Assembly: GCF_004801285.1 (NCBI RefSeq)
Contig: NZ_SSNY01000003.1
Coordinates: 372,001-436,000 of the forward strand
DNA length: 64,000 bases
Direction: 5' to 3'
DNA from: Ollibium composti
Lineage (GTDB): Bacteria > Pseudomonadota > Alphaproteobacteria > Rhizobiales > Rhizobiaceae
The notes under the pieces were generated by a model. It had not been told where the DNA came from. It worked only from the letters and a program-made list of their open reading frames with translations, and did not search any database. Shown here one piece after another: positions 8,968-18,080 of the stretch (position 1 is the stretch's first letter; each line of letters begins with the position of its first letter). The translations under genes were made by a program, and so were the position numbers.

Positions 8968-9617
8968 ATTCCGAGCGCCTCGGCGATCCTCGGCGTAGCC
9001 TCGCGCCAGTCGTGGACCGGAACGATGTCGTCCGGCAGCGGCGGCAGGAAAGCGCGCAGCGAATTGTCGGCCATCAGGTGGAAAAGGTGCACGTCCGGCA
9101 CCGACTGGCGTGCCGAGACGAGGTTGTTCGGCTGGTCGTCGACGAAGGCGACGGGGCGGCCGCTGGCGCCGCGCAGGCGCGCCACCGCCGGCCCCTTGGC
9201 CATTTCCGTGGTGAGCAGCGGGTAGGACAGGCCGAGCGCGTCGAGATGCGCTCGCCGGGTGGCGCGATGGCGGTGGAACATCGCCGTCAACAGCACGATC
9301 TCGACCTGCTCGCCGAGCACGGCCAGCGCTTCGGCCGCACCCTCCGTGATCGTCTGCCACTCTGACTGTCCGTCGAAGAAAGCGTCGAGCAGGGCCGTCA
9401 CTTCCGTCTGTTCCACCAGCCGCCCGGTCGCCGTCTCGGCGATGTTGCCGGTCAGCCGGAAGGACGAGATGGTCAGCTTGAAGCCCTGCTGCTCGAGGAA
9501 TTTCGGAAACGGCCGGATGAACTCCAGCACGACGTCGTCGACGTCGAGCACCAGCAGCGGCCGGTCGTCGGCCGCCAGTTCCTCGATCTGGCGCAGCGTT
9601 TCGGGATCGTCGCTCAT
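8964..9617 (-). CDS. HAD-superfamily hydrolase-like protein
   Basis: 217 residues. Near residue 24 the segment LDVDDVVLEF matches HAD motif I (DxDx[T/V]); further on, LLTAMFHRHR resembles motif II, and FVDDQPNNL matches the acidic motif IV. This indicates a phosphatase or related hydrolase whose substrate cannot be told from sequence. The gene lies directly downstream of a DUF3572 gene with a four-base ATGA overlap, so the two are probably one transcript and translationally coupled. Confidence 0.75.
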   Translation of the reverse strand: MSDDPETLRQIEELAADDRPLLVLDVDDVVLEFIRPFPKFLEQQGFKLTISSFRLTGNIAETATGRLVEQTEVTALLDAFFDGQSEWQTITEGAAEALAVLGEQVEIVLLTAMFHRHRATRRAHLDALGLSYPLLTTEMAKGPAVARLRGASGRPVAFVDDQPNNLVSARQSVPDVHLFHLMADNSLRAFLPPLPDDIVPVHDWREATPRIAEALGI

Positions 9618-9913
9618 ATCGACCGCTCGTGGTTGTCGTCGCCGGCGGGCAGCGCCTTCAACGCCATGCCCACCGCCGGCGGCGGCGTTCCGGTTTCCTC
9701 GCAGAAGCGCATCAGGGTCGGCTCGTGCGCCAGGACGAATTGCAGCACGCCGGCCAGGAAGCCCGGTTCCGCGGCGGCGCGGCGGATGGACGACGCCTCG
9801 ATGCCGGTAAGGGCCAGGAAGCGCGGCAGAAGCTCCGGATCCGCCGCCACGAAGCCGAGCGCGCGGATCGCAACGGCTTCCGCCTCCTCGCGCATTGACG
9901 CTGGATTTGCCAT
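9614..9913 (-). CDS. DUF3572 family protein
   Basis: A 99-residue, mostly helical, soluble protein with the pattern of DUF3572, a small family known mainly from rhizobia and relatives with no established function. The sequence reads EAEAVAIRALGFVAADPELLPRFL near the start, matching that family. I chose the ATG giving MANPASMREE; the open frame extends upstream without family similarity. It overlaps the following HAD gene by four bases. It is divergent from divK, separated by about 220 bases. Confidence 0.8.
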   Translation of the reverse strand: MANPASMREEAEAVAIRALGFVAADPELLPRFLALTGIEASSIRRAAAEPGFLAGVLQFVLAHEPTLMRFCEETGTPPPAVGMALKALPAGDDNHERSI

Positions 9914-10137
9914 CACTACCTTTGGCTTGCGAGTGATTGAGTCTGCCTTCCGCAGTAGCCGCAAGTGCCCGGCACGACAAGGCCGGTGTCAGCCTCGCAC
10001 GGGAATCGAGCGCCTTTTCAACCGCCGGTTTCCGTTTCGTCAATTATCTTGCGGTAGGTTCGGCGCCGGGTTTGGTGCGTTTGCCCCGCGAACGCGAACG
10101 GCGGTGTTCGGACGAAGGCCGCCGGGACGGGAAGTCG

Positions 10138-10509
10138 ATGCCGAAGAAGGTCATGATCGTCGAGGACAACGAGCTCAACATGAAGCTCTTTCGCGACCTC
10201 ATCGAGGCCAGCGGCTACGAGACCGTGCGCACGCGCAACGGGCTGGAGGCGCTCGACCTGGCGCGCACCCACAGGCCCGACCTGATCCTGATGGATATCC
10301 AGCTTCCCGAGGTGTCGGGGTTGGAGGTGACCAAGTGGCTGAAGGAGGACGACGACCTGCACGTCATCCCCGTCATCGCCGTCACCGCTTTCGCCATGAA
10401 GGGCGACGAGGAACGCATCCGGCAGGGCGGCTGCGAAGCCTACATCTCCAAGCCGATTTCGGTGCCGCGCTTCATCGAAACGATCAAATCCTACCTGGGC
10501 GACGCCTGA
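10138..10509 (+). CDS. divK: Single-domain response regulator DivK
   Basis: A 123-residue receiver domain without output domain. The acidic pocket (E9/D10), the phospho-acceptor D53 in LILMDIQLP and the conserved K105 in SKP are all present. In Caulobacter and rhizobia DivK links the kinases DivJ and PleC to the CtrA pathway and controls cell-cycle progression and polarity. The start ATG follows a GGGACGGGAAG stretch acting as ribosome site. pleD follows 34 bases downstream, the same order as in other alphaproteobacteria, which supports the assignment. Confidence 0.95.
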   Translation: MPKKVMIVEDNELNMKLFRDLIEASGYETVRTRNGLEALDLARTHRPDLILMDIQLPEVSGLEVTKWLKEDDDLHVIPVIAVTAFAMKGDEERIRQGGCEAYISKPISVPRFIETIKSYLGDA

Positions 10510-10543
10510 TGCCCACCTGCCTGCCGACCGGAGCCGCTTTGAG

Positions 10544-11917
10544 ATGACCGCCCGCATTCTTGTCGTCGACGACATTCCGGCCAATGTGAAACTGCTCGAA
10601 GTCCGGCTTCTGGCTGAATATTTTGAGGTTCTGACGGCGACCAACGGCGCCGATGCGCTCGAAACCTGTGAGAACGGCAAGGTCGACGTCGTGCTGCTCG
10701 ACGTCATGATGCCCGACATGGACGGCTTCGAGGTCTGCCGCCGTATCAAGAACGATCCGGCGACCTCGCATATACCCGTGGTGATGATTACTGCCCTGGA
10801 TCAGGTTTCGGACCGCATCCGGGGGCTGGAAGTCGGCGCCGACGATTTCCTCACCAAGCCAGTCAACGACCTGCAGTTGATGACACGGGTCAAAAGCTTG
10901 GTGCGGCTGAAGATGCTGACCGACGAATTGCGGCTGCGCGCCTCGACCACACGCAACATCGGCATCGAGGAATTGCTGAGCCGCAGCTTCGCAGCCGCCG
11001 ACGCCGTGCCGAAGGTGCTTCTGGTGGATGAGCGCCCGTCTTCTTCCGAGCGCATGCGCAAGCTGCTGCGCGGCATGGCGGAACTGGACATTTGCCCCGA
11101 CCCGCATGCAGCACTGTTCCAGGCGGCGGAGACCCCCTACGAATGCGTGCTGGTGTCGACCGGCTTCGCCGATTTCGATCCCTTGCGGCTGTGCTCGCAG
11201 CTTCGCTCGCTCGACCGCACGCGTTTCATGCCGATCATCCTTCTGGCCGAGGAGAGCGAGGACGAACGCATCATCCGCGGGCTGGAACTCGGCATCAACG
11301 ATTACCTGATGCGGCCGATCGACCAGCAGGAACTGACCGCGCGGCTGCGCACGCAGGTGCGCCGCAAGCGCTATAACGACCAGCTTCGCGCCAGCGTCAC
11401 CGAAACGATCGAGATGGCTGTCACCGACGGGTTGACCGGTCTGCACAACCGCCGTTACCTCGACAGCCACCTCGAGACGCTGTTCGACCGCGCGGTTGCC
11501 CGCCGGCGCCCGCTGTCGCTGATGATCACCGACCTCGACCGGTTCAAGTCGATCAACGACACCCATGGTCATGACGGTGGCGACGACGTGCTGCGCGAGT
11601 TCGCCCGCCGGCTGCGCAAGAACGTGCGCGGCATCGACCTGGCCTGCCGCTTCGGCGGCGAGGAATTCGTCGTCGTCATGCCCGATACCGAAGGCCACAT
11701 CGCCGAGAAGGTCGCCGAGCGCATCCGCGCCGAGATCGAGCGCGAGCCCTTCGCCATCGGCCACGACGGCAAATCGATCCCCGTCACGGTGAGCGTCGGC
11801 GTGTCGTCGCTGCTCAAGGGACTGGATACGGTGGAGGGGCTGATGAAACGGGCCGACCTTGCCCTTTACGAAGCCAAGAACGGCGGCCGCAACCGGGTCG
11901 TCGCCAAGGCGGCTTGA
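10544..11917 (+). CDS. pleD: Response regulator / diguanylate cyclase PleD
   Basis: 457 residues: a receiver domain with phospho-acceptor D53, a second degenerate receiver-like domain (about residues 155-275), and a GGDEF-family domain with intact active site GGEEF at 371-375. An allosteric inhibition site RxxD (RGID, 362-365) lies five residues before it, so product inhibition by cyclic-di-GMP is expected. It converts two GTP to cyclic-di-GMP and in Caulobacter drives the swarmer-to-stalked transition. It follows divK and is probably cotranscribed with it. Confidence 0.96.
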   Translation: MTARILVVDDIPANVKLLEVRLLAEYFEVLTATNGADALETCENGKVDVVLLDVMMPDMDGFEVCRRIKNDPATSHIPVVMITALDQVSDRIRGLEVGADDFLTKPVNDLQLMTRVKSLVRLKMLTDELRLRASTTRNIGIEELLSRSFAAADAVPKVLLVDERPSSSERMRKLLRGMAELDICPDPHAALFQAAETPYECVLVSTGFADFDPLRLCSQLRSLDRTRFMPIILLAEESEDERIIRGLELGINDYLMRPIDQQELTARLRTQVRRKRYNDQLRASVTETIEMAVTDGLTGLHNRRYLDSHLETLFDRAVARRRPLSLMITDLDRFKSINDTHGHDGGDDVLREFARRLRKNVRGIDLACRFGGEEFVVVMPDTEGHIAEKVAERIRAEIEREPFAIGHDGKSIPVTVSVGVSSLLKGLDTVEGLMKRADLALYEAKNGGRNRVVAKAA

Positions 11918-12309
11918 GCACGCCGCCGGCGCCTCATCCTGTTCGAATACAGGCCGGCCGCTTGCAATTTTCCGGCGCCGGCGCAAGCCATTACGGTTAG
12001 CGGTTTACCTTAACCCAAGCGATTCGCGAGCTGTGGTTAAGAAACTGTTGATTTTCATAAGCTCTTGCGCAAATGTTCCATGACGTTCAACGGGTGGAAC
12101 CGGCGGGGAGGGCAAGCCGGGCATTCCGAATACCCCATGATGCTCAGGTCCGCCGCATCTCCTGGGTCCGTGGGGTCGGCCGGCCGGCGCTGGCACATAG
12201 TGGCCTCCTCGTACCGCTGCCAGATTGCCGACCGGCCCCCTTCTTTCCAGCAAAGACGTTTCGCGAGACGGACTTCCGGCCTTGCGACCAGCCGTCTTGC
12301 CGGCGCCGG
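11918..12309. other. Convergent intergenic region with CtrA-like half-sites and foldable segments
   Basis: No convincing coding frame is seen here. The first part is AT-richer and contains TTAA-N7-TTGA (12037-12051), one base from the CtrA consensus TTAA-N7-TTAA, followed by an AT-rich stretch. After it come a hairpin with GTTCCA/TGGAAC arms (about 12074-12099) and a longer fold: GGTCGG (12174-12179) pairs with CCGACC (12228-12233), and inside it CTGGCA (12190-12195) pairs with TGCCAG (12218-12223), followed by a pyrimidine-rich run. This could be a small RNA on the plus strand, but could also be chance in GC-rich DNA. Confidence 0.35.
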
Positions 12310-13533
12310 CTATGCCATGCGTCCGATGACCAGGCCGCCGAACACAGCCACGACGACCACGATCCAGGGCGGCGCTTTCCAGACCATGAGAAGCAGGAAG
12401 CATGCGAGTGCCAGCGCGAAGTCGTGCGGTCCGGCAATCGCGCTGGTCCATATCGGCTGATAAAGGGCGGCGCCCAAGATGCCGACGACGGCGGCGTTGC
12501 TACCGCGCATGAACGCCTGGGCGTTCGGCTGTGCGCGCAGGGCGTCCCAGAACGGTATCACGCCGACCAGCAACAGGAAACCGGGCAGGAAGATCGCGAC
12601 GAGCGCAATCGCCGCGCCAAGGAGCCCGTTGGGTTCGGGGCCGAGGCTTGCGCCGAGATAGGCGGCGAAGGTGAAAAGAGGGCCGGGAACCGCCTGTGCC
12701 GCGCCATAGCCGGACAGGAACGTATCCGTCGACACCCAGCCCGGCTCTACAACGCCCGACTGGAGCAGCGGCAACACAACATGGCCTCCGCCGAAGACCA
12801 GCGCGCCCGCGCGGTAGAAGGAATCGAAAACGGCAATGCCTTGCGACTGCAGGATCGCCGCCGCGGCCGGCAGGCCGAAGAGGAGGACGGCGTACAGCAG
12901 AAGGCAGACGGTCCCGACCGTGGGCGAAATGGCGAACGTCAGATGGCCGGAGATCGCCTCGCGGTCCGACCGGCACATCCACAAGCCGGCAAGCCCGCCG
13001 GCCAGAATCGCGGCGACCTGGGCGAACGCGCCCTGTGCGAAAGCCACGATCAGCACGGCGCCAAGCGCGATGCCGGCGCGCGTCCGGTCCGGACACAGGG
13101 TCTTCGCCATGCCCCATACGGCCTGGGCCACGATGGCCACGGCAACGACCTTGAGGCCGTGGACGATATCGGAATCGGCCGCCGTTCCCGATGCGGCGGT
13201 CGCAAATGCGAACAATACCAGCGGGATTGCCGACGGCAGCGTGAAGGCAGCCCAGGCGGCCGCGGCCCCCAACGGCCCACCGCGCAGAAGCCCGAGCGCG
13301 AAGCCGACCTGGCTCGATGCCGGACCCGGCAGGAACTGGCACAATGCGACCAGATCGGCATAGCCCTTCTCGTCGATCCAGCGCCGGCGAACCACCAGTT
13401 CGTTGCGGAAGTAGCCGAGATGGGCGATTGGGCCGCCGAAGGAGGTCAGGCCGAGTTTGAGGAACGCGGCGAAGACTTCGCCTGCGCTTCCCTTTTGCCG
13501 CTGAAGGCCTGTCCCGGTGTCAGGATCATTCAT
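12310..13533 (-). CDS. chrA: Chromate transporter, two-domain ChrA type
   Basis: 407 residues with two homologous membrane halves, each starting with the CHR-family pattern: FLKLGLTSFGGPIAHLGYF with LCQFLPGPASSQ in the N-terminal half, and FYRAGALVFGGGHVVLPLL with GYGAAQAVPGPLFT in the C-terminal half. This is the long-chain ChrA arrangement, which exports chromate from the cytoplasm. No chrB regulator is seen nearby, so a role in chromate resistance is not assured; related proteins may move other anions. It sits between pleD and rpmG and reads on the same strand as rpmG, separated from it by a terminator hairpin. Confidence 0.9.
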   Translation of the reverse strand: MNDPDTGTGLQRQKGSAGEVFAAFLKLGLTSFGGPIAHLGYFRNELVVRRRWIDEKGYADLVALCQFLPGPASSQVGFALGLLRGGPLGAAAAWAAFTLPSAIPLVLFAFATAASGTAADSDIVHGLKVVAVAIVAQAVWGMAKTLCPDRTRAGIALGAVLIVAFAQGAFAQVAAILAGGLAGLWMCRSDREAISGHLTFAISPTVGTVCLLLYAVLLFGLPAAAAILQSQGIAVFDSFYRAGALVFGGGHVVLPLLQSGVVEPGWVSTDTFLSGYGAAQAVPGPLFTFAAYLGASLGPEPNGLLGAAIALVAIFLPGFLLLVGVIPFWDALRAQPNAQAFMRGSNAAVVGILGAALYQPIWTSAIAGPHDFALALACFLLLMVWKAPPWIVVVVAVFGGLVIGRMA

Positions 13534-13669
13534 CTTTCACCGCTGCGATCCGAGGGCGAGGCCGGCCTCATAATTACCCGATCGGCAAATCCGGTCGAGG
13601 TGTTTCATTTCGACCATGAACAGGGCCTGCATGACAGGCATTTGACGTCGCCGGCCAGCAGCCGAAACG

Positions 13670-13695
13670 AAAAACGCCGCCCGGAGGCGGCGCTT
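13670..13695 (-). terminator. Rho-independent terminator of rpmG
   Basis: On the minus strand a seven-base-pair CGCCGCC/GGCGGCG stem with a four-base loop is followed by five T residues, 26 bases after the rpmG stop. It separates rpmG from chrA. Confidence 0.75.
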
Positions 13696-13720
13696 TCGCA
13701 AAAGGCCAACAAGACCAGGA

Positions 13721-13888
13721 TTACTTGATCTTGGTTTCCTTGAATTCGACGTGCTTCTTGGCGACCGGGTCGTACTTGCGGAACGACAGCTTGTCGGTCT
13801 TGGTGCGGCTGTTCTTGCTGGTGACGTAGAAGAAGCCGGTATCGGCGGTCGACAGAAGCTTGATCTTGATGTTCGCGGCTTTGGCCAT
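13721..13888 (-). CDS. rpmG: 50S ribosomal protein L33
   Basis: A 55-residue basic protein, the exact usual length for L33, with the family pattern [17 protein letters not shown] and [12 protein letters not shown] at the C-terminus. It lacks the CxxC zinc pairs seen in some L33 paralogues, so it is the zinc-independent form. An excellent promoter lies 80 bases upstream and a terminator follows, so it is a single-gene transcript. Confidence 0.97.
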   Translation of the reverse strand: MAKAANIKIKLLSTADTGFFYVTSKNSRTKTDKLSFRKYDPVAKKHVEFKETKIK

Positions 13889-13968
13889 GGGTGTTCGTCC
13901 GTTGAATGTCGTGAAATTCCGGCGGCCGGAAGATCGGGAAAACGACCGGGCGCGAAAACTTGGGCGGA

Positions 13969-13997
13969 CACATAAAGATTGTGCCCGGAAAGTCAAG
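13969..13997 (-). promoter_or_regulatory. Promoter of rpmG
   Basis: On the minus strand CTTGAC, a perfect rhizobial -35 element, is followed after exactly 17 bases by TATGTG as -10 element. The expected transcript leader is about 75 bases. Confidence 0.7.
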
Positions 13998-14000
13998 CCG

Positions 14001-14034
14001 GGCCGGGCGTTCGCGCGCGCCCGGCCTGCTTTTT
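14001..14034. terminator. Hairpin downstream of the sulfatase gene
   Basis: Perfect nine-base-pair stem GGCCGGGCG/CGCCCGGCC with an eight-base loop, only a few bases after the stop of the minus-strand sulfatase gene. The T-run (six T) lies on the plus-strand 3' side, so as a classic terminator it points the other way; on the minus strand it has only a weak T-tract. It may still end the sulfatase transcript ahead of the rpmG promoter, whose -35 box directly adjoins it. Confidence 0.4.
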
Positions 14035-15905
14035 TAGCTCGTATGCTGCGGCTTTTCGGCCGTCTCGGGGAAGAAGTCGGGCGCCGCGCGGCGCTTGCCG
14101 AACATCATGTCGTACTGCAGGAAGCGGAAATTGCGGATCCCCGCATCGATCTCCTTCTGGCGCGCCCAGTCCATGGCTGCTTCACCGTCGCGGGCCAGAA
14201 GCATATTGCGGTCGACCACGCTGTAGCGCTCGTTCAGTTCGCCGAGGAAGCCGGTGTAGTAGGGGTGCGTAATGCCGGCCGTCTTCAGGATATGATAGGG
14301 CAGAAAGGCCGAGCTGACCGGACCGATGTCCGTCTCCGGGCCGGTCTTGTTCGACCACACCACCAGCGGCGTCTGGTGATGTTCGAGCATCTTGTCGGCC
14401 GCTTCCCGGCGCGGCGCCACGTTGTCCTTCAGGAAACCGGTCTCGACATAAACGGGTCCCAGCGGCGGCAGATGGTCGCCGAAGAAGGCGATGACGGTCG
14501 GCCGTTCGCGCTTCTTCGCCCACTCGATCAGCCGCTGGAGGCCGTGGTCGGCGTCGGCCGCGCCTTCGGCGTAGCTGGCGAGCGAATCGCGCGCCCACTG
14601 GCTGGTCGGCGCCTCGACCTTGTGCGTGGTGTCGCTATAGCGATGCGGCTCGTAGGGGCCGTGGTTCTGCAGGCTGACCGCGAAGAAGAAGAACGGCTCC
14701 TGCGTTGAATCGGCTTCGCGGATGATCTCGTCGGTCATGGCGGCGTCCGAGGCCAGCGGCCCCCGCTTGGCCATCGGCGGCAGCGTCTCTTCCGACTTGA
14801 AGTCGTCGAAGCCGAAATCGGCGTAGACGTTGGTGCGGTTCCAGAACCAGTTGGTGCCGGGGTGGATGGCCCGCGCCTCGTAGCCTTCGCTCTTGAAGAA
14901 GGTCGCGAGCGACGGGATCGGCGCGCGTACATACTGCTGGTAGGGGATGGAGCCCGCCGGCAGGAAGGCGTTCGAGAAGCCGGTCAGTGCCTCGAACTCG
15001 ACGTTGGCGGTCATGCCGCCGAACTCGGGCGAGAACATCGAACCCGAACGCAGCGAGCGCACGGTCGGCATCGGGTCGGGCGTGATCTTGACGCCCGGCA
15101 GCTGCGTCGGATCCCAGAAGGATTCGCTCATCACCACGATGATGTCCGGCTTCTCGGCTGGAATGGACGTGGTGACCTTTGGCCGCTCGATCGCCGCCAT
15201 TGCCTTTTCCGAATAGCCGGCCGGCGCCGAGACGTGCGCCATCGGCACGTTGAGGGCGAAGGCGAGAGCGAAGCCGTTGGAGGCGTAGTTCTCCTTCTGG
15301 TCCCACATCATCGGGATGATCTGCAGGCGGTCGCGGGTCCACGAGAACGTCGCGTAGTCCATGATGGAGACGAAGAAGGCGAGCAGCGGCAGGCACAGCG
15401 CCAGCCGCGCGACCCTGCCCTTGTAGGTGAGCCTCGGCATGCGGCGGCGGCATTGACGCCACGCGAAGACCAGCAGTGTCAGCCCGGCAAGCAGGCCCAC
15501 GGCCATGGCGAGCGCCGTCCACGGCCGCTCCCGCACCAGAAGCGGCATCAGGTCTACGATCTGGCGGGCATAGAGGAAATCCGTCGGATAGAGCGGGTCG
15601 CCAAGATAGTTGGATTTCTGGTGGCCGATGAAGGCGAGCGCCAGCGTCAGCGGCGCCATGACCATCAGGCCCTGGTGCCTGCGCCCCAGAACGGCGTCCA
15701 GCGTGACGAGGATCAGGGTGAACAGGATGACGGTCGTCCAGCCTGGCTTGAACGGCTGCAGGAAGAAGCCGACGGTCGCTGCGACATCGCCGCGGAAGAT
15801 GAGCTCGATGGCGAACACCAGCACCGCCGAAGCGAGCAGCGAGATCAGCCCGTAACGCAGGGCCGCACCATAGCTGTACGTGCGCTTTTCAGCGCCCGAA
15901 GCCAT
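14034..15905 (-). CDS. LTA-synthase-like membrane sulfatase / phosphoglycerol transferase family protein
   Basis: About 623 residues. The N-terminal 190 residues hold several membrane helices; the rest is an extracytoplasmic alkaline-phosphatase-superfamily domain. Visible sulfatase-type elements are [14 protein letters not shown], with the likely metal-binding Glu and nucleophile region, [13 protein letters not shown], and the C-terminal [10 protein letters not shown]. Relatives transfer phosphoglycerol from phosphatidylglycerol to lipoteichoic acid or, in Gram-negatives, to periplasmic glucans (OpgB/MdoB). Glucan modification is a reasonable inference here. Start is uncertain: this ATG has an AGGAC just upstream, while an in-frame ATG at 15959 with no ribosome site would add 18 residues. 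Confidence 0.85.
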   Translation of the reverse strand: MASGAEKRTYSYGAALRYGLISLLASAVLVFAIELIFRGDVAATVGFFLQPFKPGWTTVILFTLILVTLDAVLGRRHQGLMVMAPLTLALAFIGHQKSNYLGDPLYPTDFLYARQIVDLMPLLVRERPWTALAMAVGLLAGLTLLVFAWRQCRRRMPRLTYKGRVARLALCLPLLAFFVSIMDYATFSWTRDRLQIIPMMWDQKENYASNGFALAFALNVPMAHVSAPAGYSEKAMAAIERPKVTTSIPAEKPDIIVVMSESFWDPTQLPGVKITPDPMPTVRSLRSGSMFSPEFGGMTANVEFEALTGFSNAFLPAGSIPYQQYVRAPIPSLATFFKSEGYEARAIHPGTNWFWNRTNVYADFGFDDFKSEETLPPMAKRGPLASDAAMTDEIIREADSTQEPFFFFAVSLQNHGPYEPHRYSDTTHKVEAPTSQWARDSLASYAEGAADADHGLQRLIEWAKKRERPTVIAFFGDHLPPLGPVYVETGFLKDNVAPRREAADKMLEHHQTPLVVWSNKTGPETDIGPVSSAFLPYHILKTAGITHPYYTGFLGELNERYSVVDRNMLLARDGEAAMDWARQKEIDAGIRNFRFLQYDMMFGKRRAAPDFFPETAEKPQHTS

Positions 15906-15959
15906 ACGGTCCTGTTCTTTTGTCGTCCTGTTCACGTCCGCACCGTTTTCTACTGACAT

Positions 15960-16000
15960 GATGCACCCGTGCATCGTCACGGAAGTGTCATTAAAATGAC
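15960..16000. promoter_or_regulatory. Two neighbouring palindromes upstream of the sulfatase gene
   Basis: GATGCAC-cc-GTGCATC (15960-15975) is a perfect inverted repeat with seven-base arms. Twelve bases away GTCATT-aa-AATGAC (15987-16000) is another with six-base arms, and it contains TTTTAAT on the minus strand as a possible -10 element. Their position suits operators for the sulfatase gene. No regulator gene is adjacent. Confidence 0.45.
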
Positions 16001-16190
16001 GCGGGACCCTAGCGGTTGCGAAAAAAATGAAAAGAGCCGGCAAAAAATCGTGTTCGGTTTTAATCATGAGTGATCGGTGAAAAGCCCTGTGGAACAGGCG
16101 TTTGCGGGACGAACGGCGGCAGAGGCGGGCTTGACTTGGCGGGCCGGCTTGCGTCACACGCAATCGAGAACCGAAAAACCGGGATAGACC

Positions 16191-17132
16191 ATGGCGATCG
16201 CATTTACCTTTCCGGGCCAGGGCAGCCAATCCGTCGGCATGGGTAAAGATCTTGCCGATGCCTTCCCCGAAGCGCGGCGCGTCTTCGACGAAGTCGACGA
16301 GGCGCTGGGCGAGAAGCTGTCCAGCCTGATCTGGGAAGGGCCGGAAGAAACGCTGACGCTGACCGCCAACGCCCAGCCGGCGCTGATGGCTGTATCGCTG
16401 GCGGCGATCAGGGCGCTGGAAGCGCGCGGTTTTTCGCTGAAGGACAAGGTTGCCTATGTCGCCGGCCATTCGCTCGGCGAATATTCAGCCCTTGCCGCCG
16501 CCGGCTTCGTGTCGGTCGCGGACGCCGCCCGGCTGCTGCGCATCCGCGGCAACGCCATGCAGTCGGCCGTGCCGGTGGGCGAGGGCGCCATGGCCGCCAT
16601 CATTGGTCTCGACCAGGACGGTGTCGAGGCCGCCTGCCAGGAAGCCGGACAGGGCGCCATCTGCCAGATCGCCAACGACAATGGCGGCGGCCAGCTCGTC
16701 ATTTCGGGAAGCAAGGCGGCGGTGGAACGCGCCGCGGCCCTTTGCACGGAAAAGGGCGCAAAGCGGGCATTGATGCTCCAGGTGTCCGCCCCCTTCCATT
16801 CGGCGCTGATGCAGCCCGCCGCCGATGCCATGCGCGCAGCCCTTGCCGAGGTGAAGAAGAATGCGCCCGTCGTGCCGGTGGTGTCGAACGTGTCGGTGAC
16901 CCCGACCACCGATCCCGAAACCATCGCCGCGCGGCTGGTCGAGCAGGTGACCGGGCGCGTGCGCTGGCGCGAGACGGTGGAATGGTTCGGCGCCAACGGC
17001 GTGACGACACTTTATGAAGTTGGTGCCGGCAAGGTGCTGTCGGGTCTGGCGCGGCGCATCGATCGCGACATTGCCACCGCCAACGTCGGCTCGCCGGCCG
17101 ATGTCGACGCGGCGCTGGCGGCGTTGGGCTGA
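16191..17132 (+). CDS. fabD: Malonyl-CoA:ACP transacylase
   Basis: 313 residues, the usual length. The start shows the FTFPGQGSQ motif, the nucleophile S94 lies in GHSLGEY and the partner H203 in APFHSALM. It moves malonyl groups from CoA to acyl carrier protein, supplying fatty acid synthesis. It is the first gene of the fabD-fabG-acpP-fabF cluster, 52 bases ahead of fabG. The 190-base region upstream, shared with the divergent sulfatase gene, must hold its promoter; I see a TTGAC at about 16131 but no good -10. Confidence 0.97.
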   Translation: MAIAFTFPGQGSQSVGMGKDLADAFPEARRVFDEVDEALGEKLSSLIWEGPEETLTLTANAQPALMAVSLAAIRALEARGFSLKDKVAYVAGHSLGEYSALAAAGFVSVADAARLLRIRGNAMQSAVPVGEGAMAAIIGLDQDGVEAACQEAGQGAICQIANDNGGGQLVISGSKAAVERAAALCTEKGAKRALMLQVSAPFHSALMQPAADAMRAALAEVKKNAPVVPVVSNVSVTPTTDPETIAARLVEQVTGRVRWRETVEWFGANGVTTLYEVGAGKVLSGLARRIDRDIATANVGSPADVDAALAALG

Positions 17133-17184
17133 ACTGATACAGTCGACACGCCCGTGTGAAGGGTGTGCCTTCAAGGAGAAAAAG

Positions 17185-17922
17185 ATGTTCGATCTGACCG
17201 GCCGCAAGGCGCTCGTCACCGGGGCTACCGGCGGCATCGGCGAAGCGATCGCGCGTACGCTGCACGCGCAGGGCGCGCTCGTCGGCCTGCACGGCACGCG
17301 CGTCGAGAAGCTTGAGGCGCTGGCCGCAGAGCTGGGCGACCGCGTCAAGCTCTTCCCCGCCAACCTGTCGGACCGCGACGAGGTGAAGGCGCTCGGCCAG
17401 AAGGCAGAGGCCGAGCTGGAAGGCGTCGATATCCTCGTCAACAATGCCGGCATCACCAGGGACGGCCTGTTCGTGCGCATGTCGGACGCCGATTGGGATG
17501 CGGTGATCGACGTGAATCTGGGCGCCGTCTTCCGCCTGACGCGCGAGTTGACGCATCCGATGATGCGCCGCCGCCATGGCCGCATCATCAACATCACGTC
17601 GGTGGTCGGGGTGACCGGCAATCCGGGGCAAGTCAATTATTGCGCCTCCAAGGCCGGCATGATCGGTTTTTCCAAGTCGCTGGCGCAGGAGATCGCCACC
17701 CGCGCCATCACCGTCAACTGCGTGGCGCCCGGCTTCATCGAATCGGCCATGACCGACAAGCTGAACGACAAGCAGAAGGAGGCGATCATGGGCGCCATCC
17801 CGATGAAGCGCATGGGAACCGGCGCCGAAGTCGCCTCGGCCGTCGCCTGGCTCGCTTCCGACGAGGCCGGCTACGTCACCGGCCAGACGGTGCATGTCAA
17901 CGGCGGCATGGCGATGATTTGA
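17185..17922 (+). CDS. fabG: 3-oxoacyl-ACP reductase
   Basis: A 245-residue short-chain dehydrogenase with the NADPH motif TGATGGIG (residues 12-19), NNAG, and the catalytic triad S139, Y152, K156 (YCASK). A strong AAGGAG site is placed five to ten bases before this ATG, which decides the start although the frame is open further upstream. It reduces 3-oxoacyl-ACP in each elongation round. Neighbouring fabD, acpP and fabF support the specific role over other short-chain dehydrogenases. Confidence 0.96.
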   Translation: MFDLTGRKALVTGATGGIGEAIARTLHAQGALVGLHGTRVEKLEALAAELGDRVKLFPANLSDRDEVKALGQKAEAELEGVDILVNNAGITRDGLFVRMSDADWDAVIDVNLGAVFRLTRELTHPMMRRRHGRIINITSVVGVTGNPGQVNYCASKAGMIGFSKSLAQEIATRAITVNCVAPGFIESAMTDKLNDKQKEAIMGAIPMKRMGTGAEVASAVAWLASDEAGYVTGQTVHVNGGMAMI

Positions 17923-18080
17923 GGCTGAAATGCCGGCCCGAACCGCCTTGCCGGGGACGGGCCGGGAAAAAGCCGGCTGCCGCCTTGGATGCCGGGCGGT
18001 TTTCGTGTATTGCGCCCCGAACCGCGCGGTTTGCGGCAAAACCGGCCTGCCGGAAGGCTTTCGGCAAGGCCATCTTTGAG

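Noticed and set aside
12181..12200. TGGCAC in the pleD-chrA gap as a sigma-54 -24 element
   Set aside because: The required GC-containing -12 element (TTGC) at the right distance is missing.
12073..13728. Plus-strand open frame across the chromate transporter
   Set aside because: The product lacks membrane helices or a known pattern and is the complement of a clear ChrA gene.
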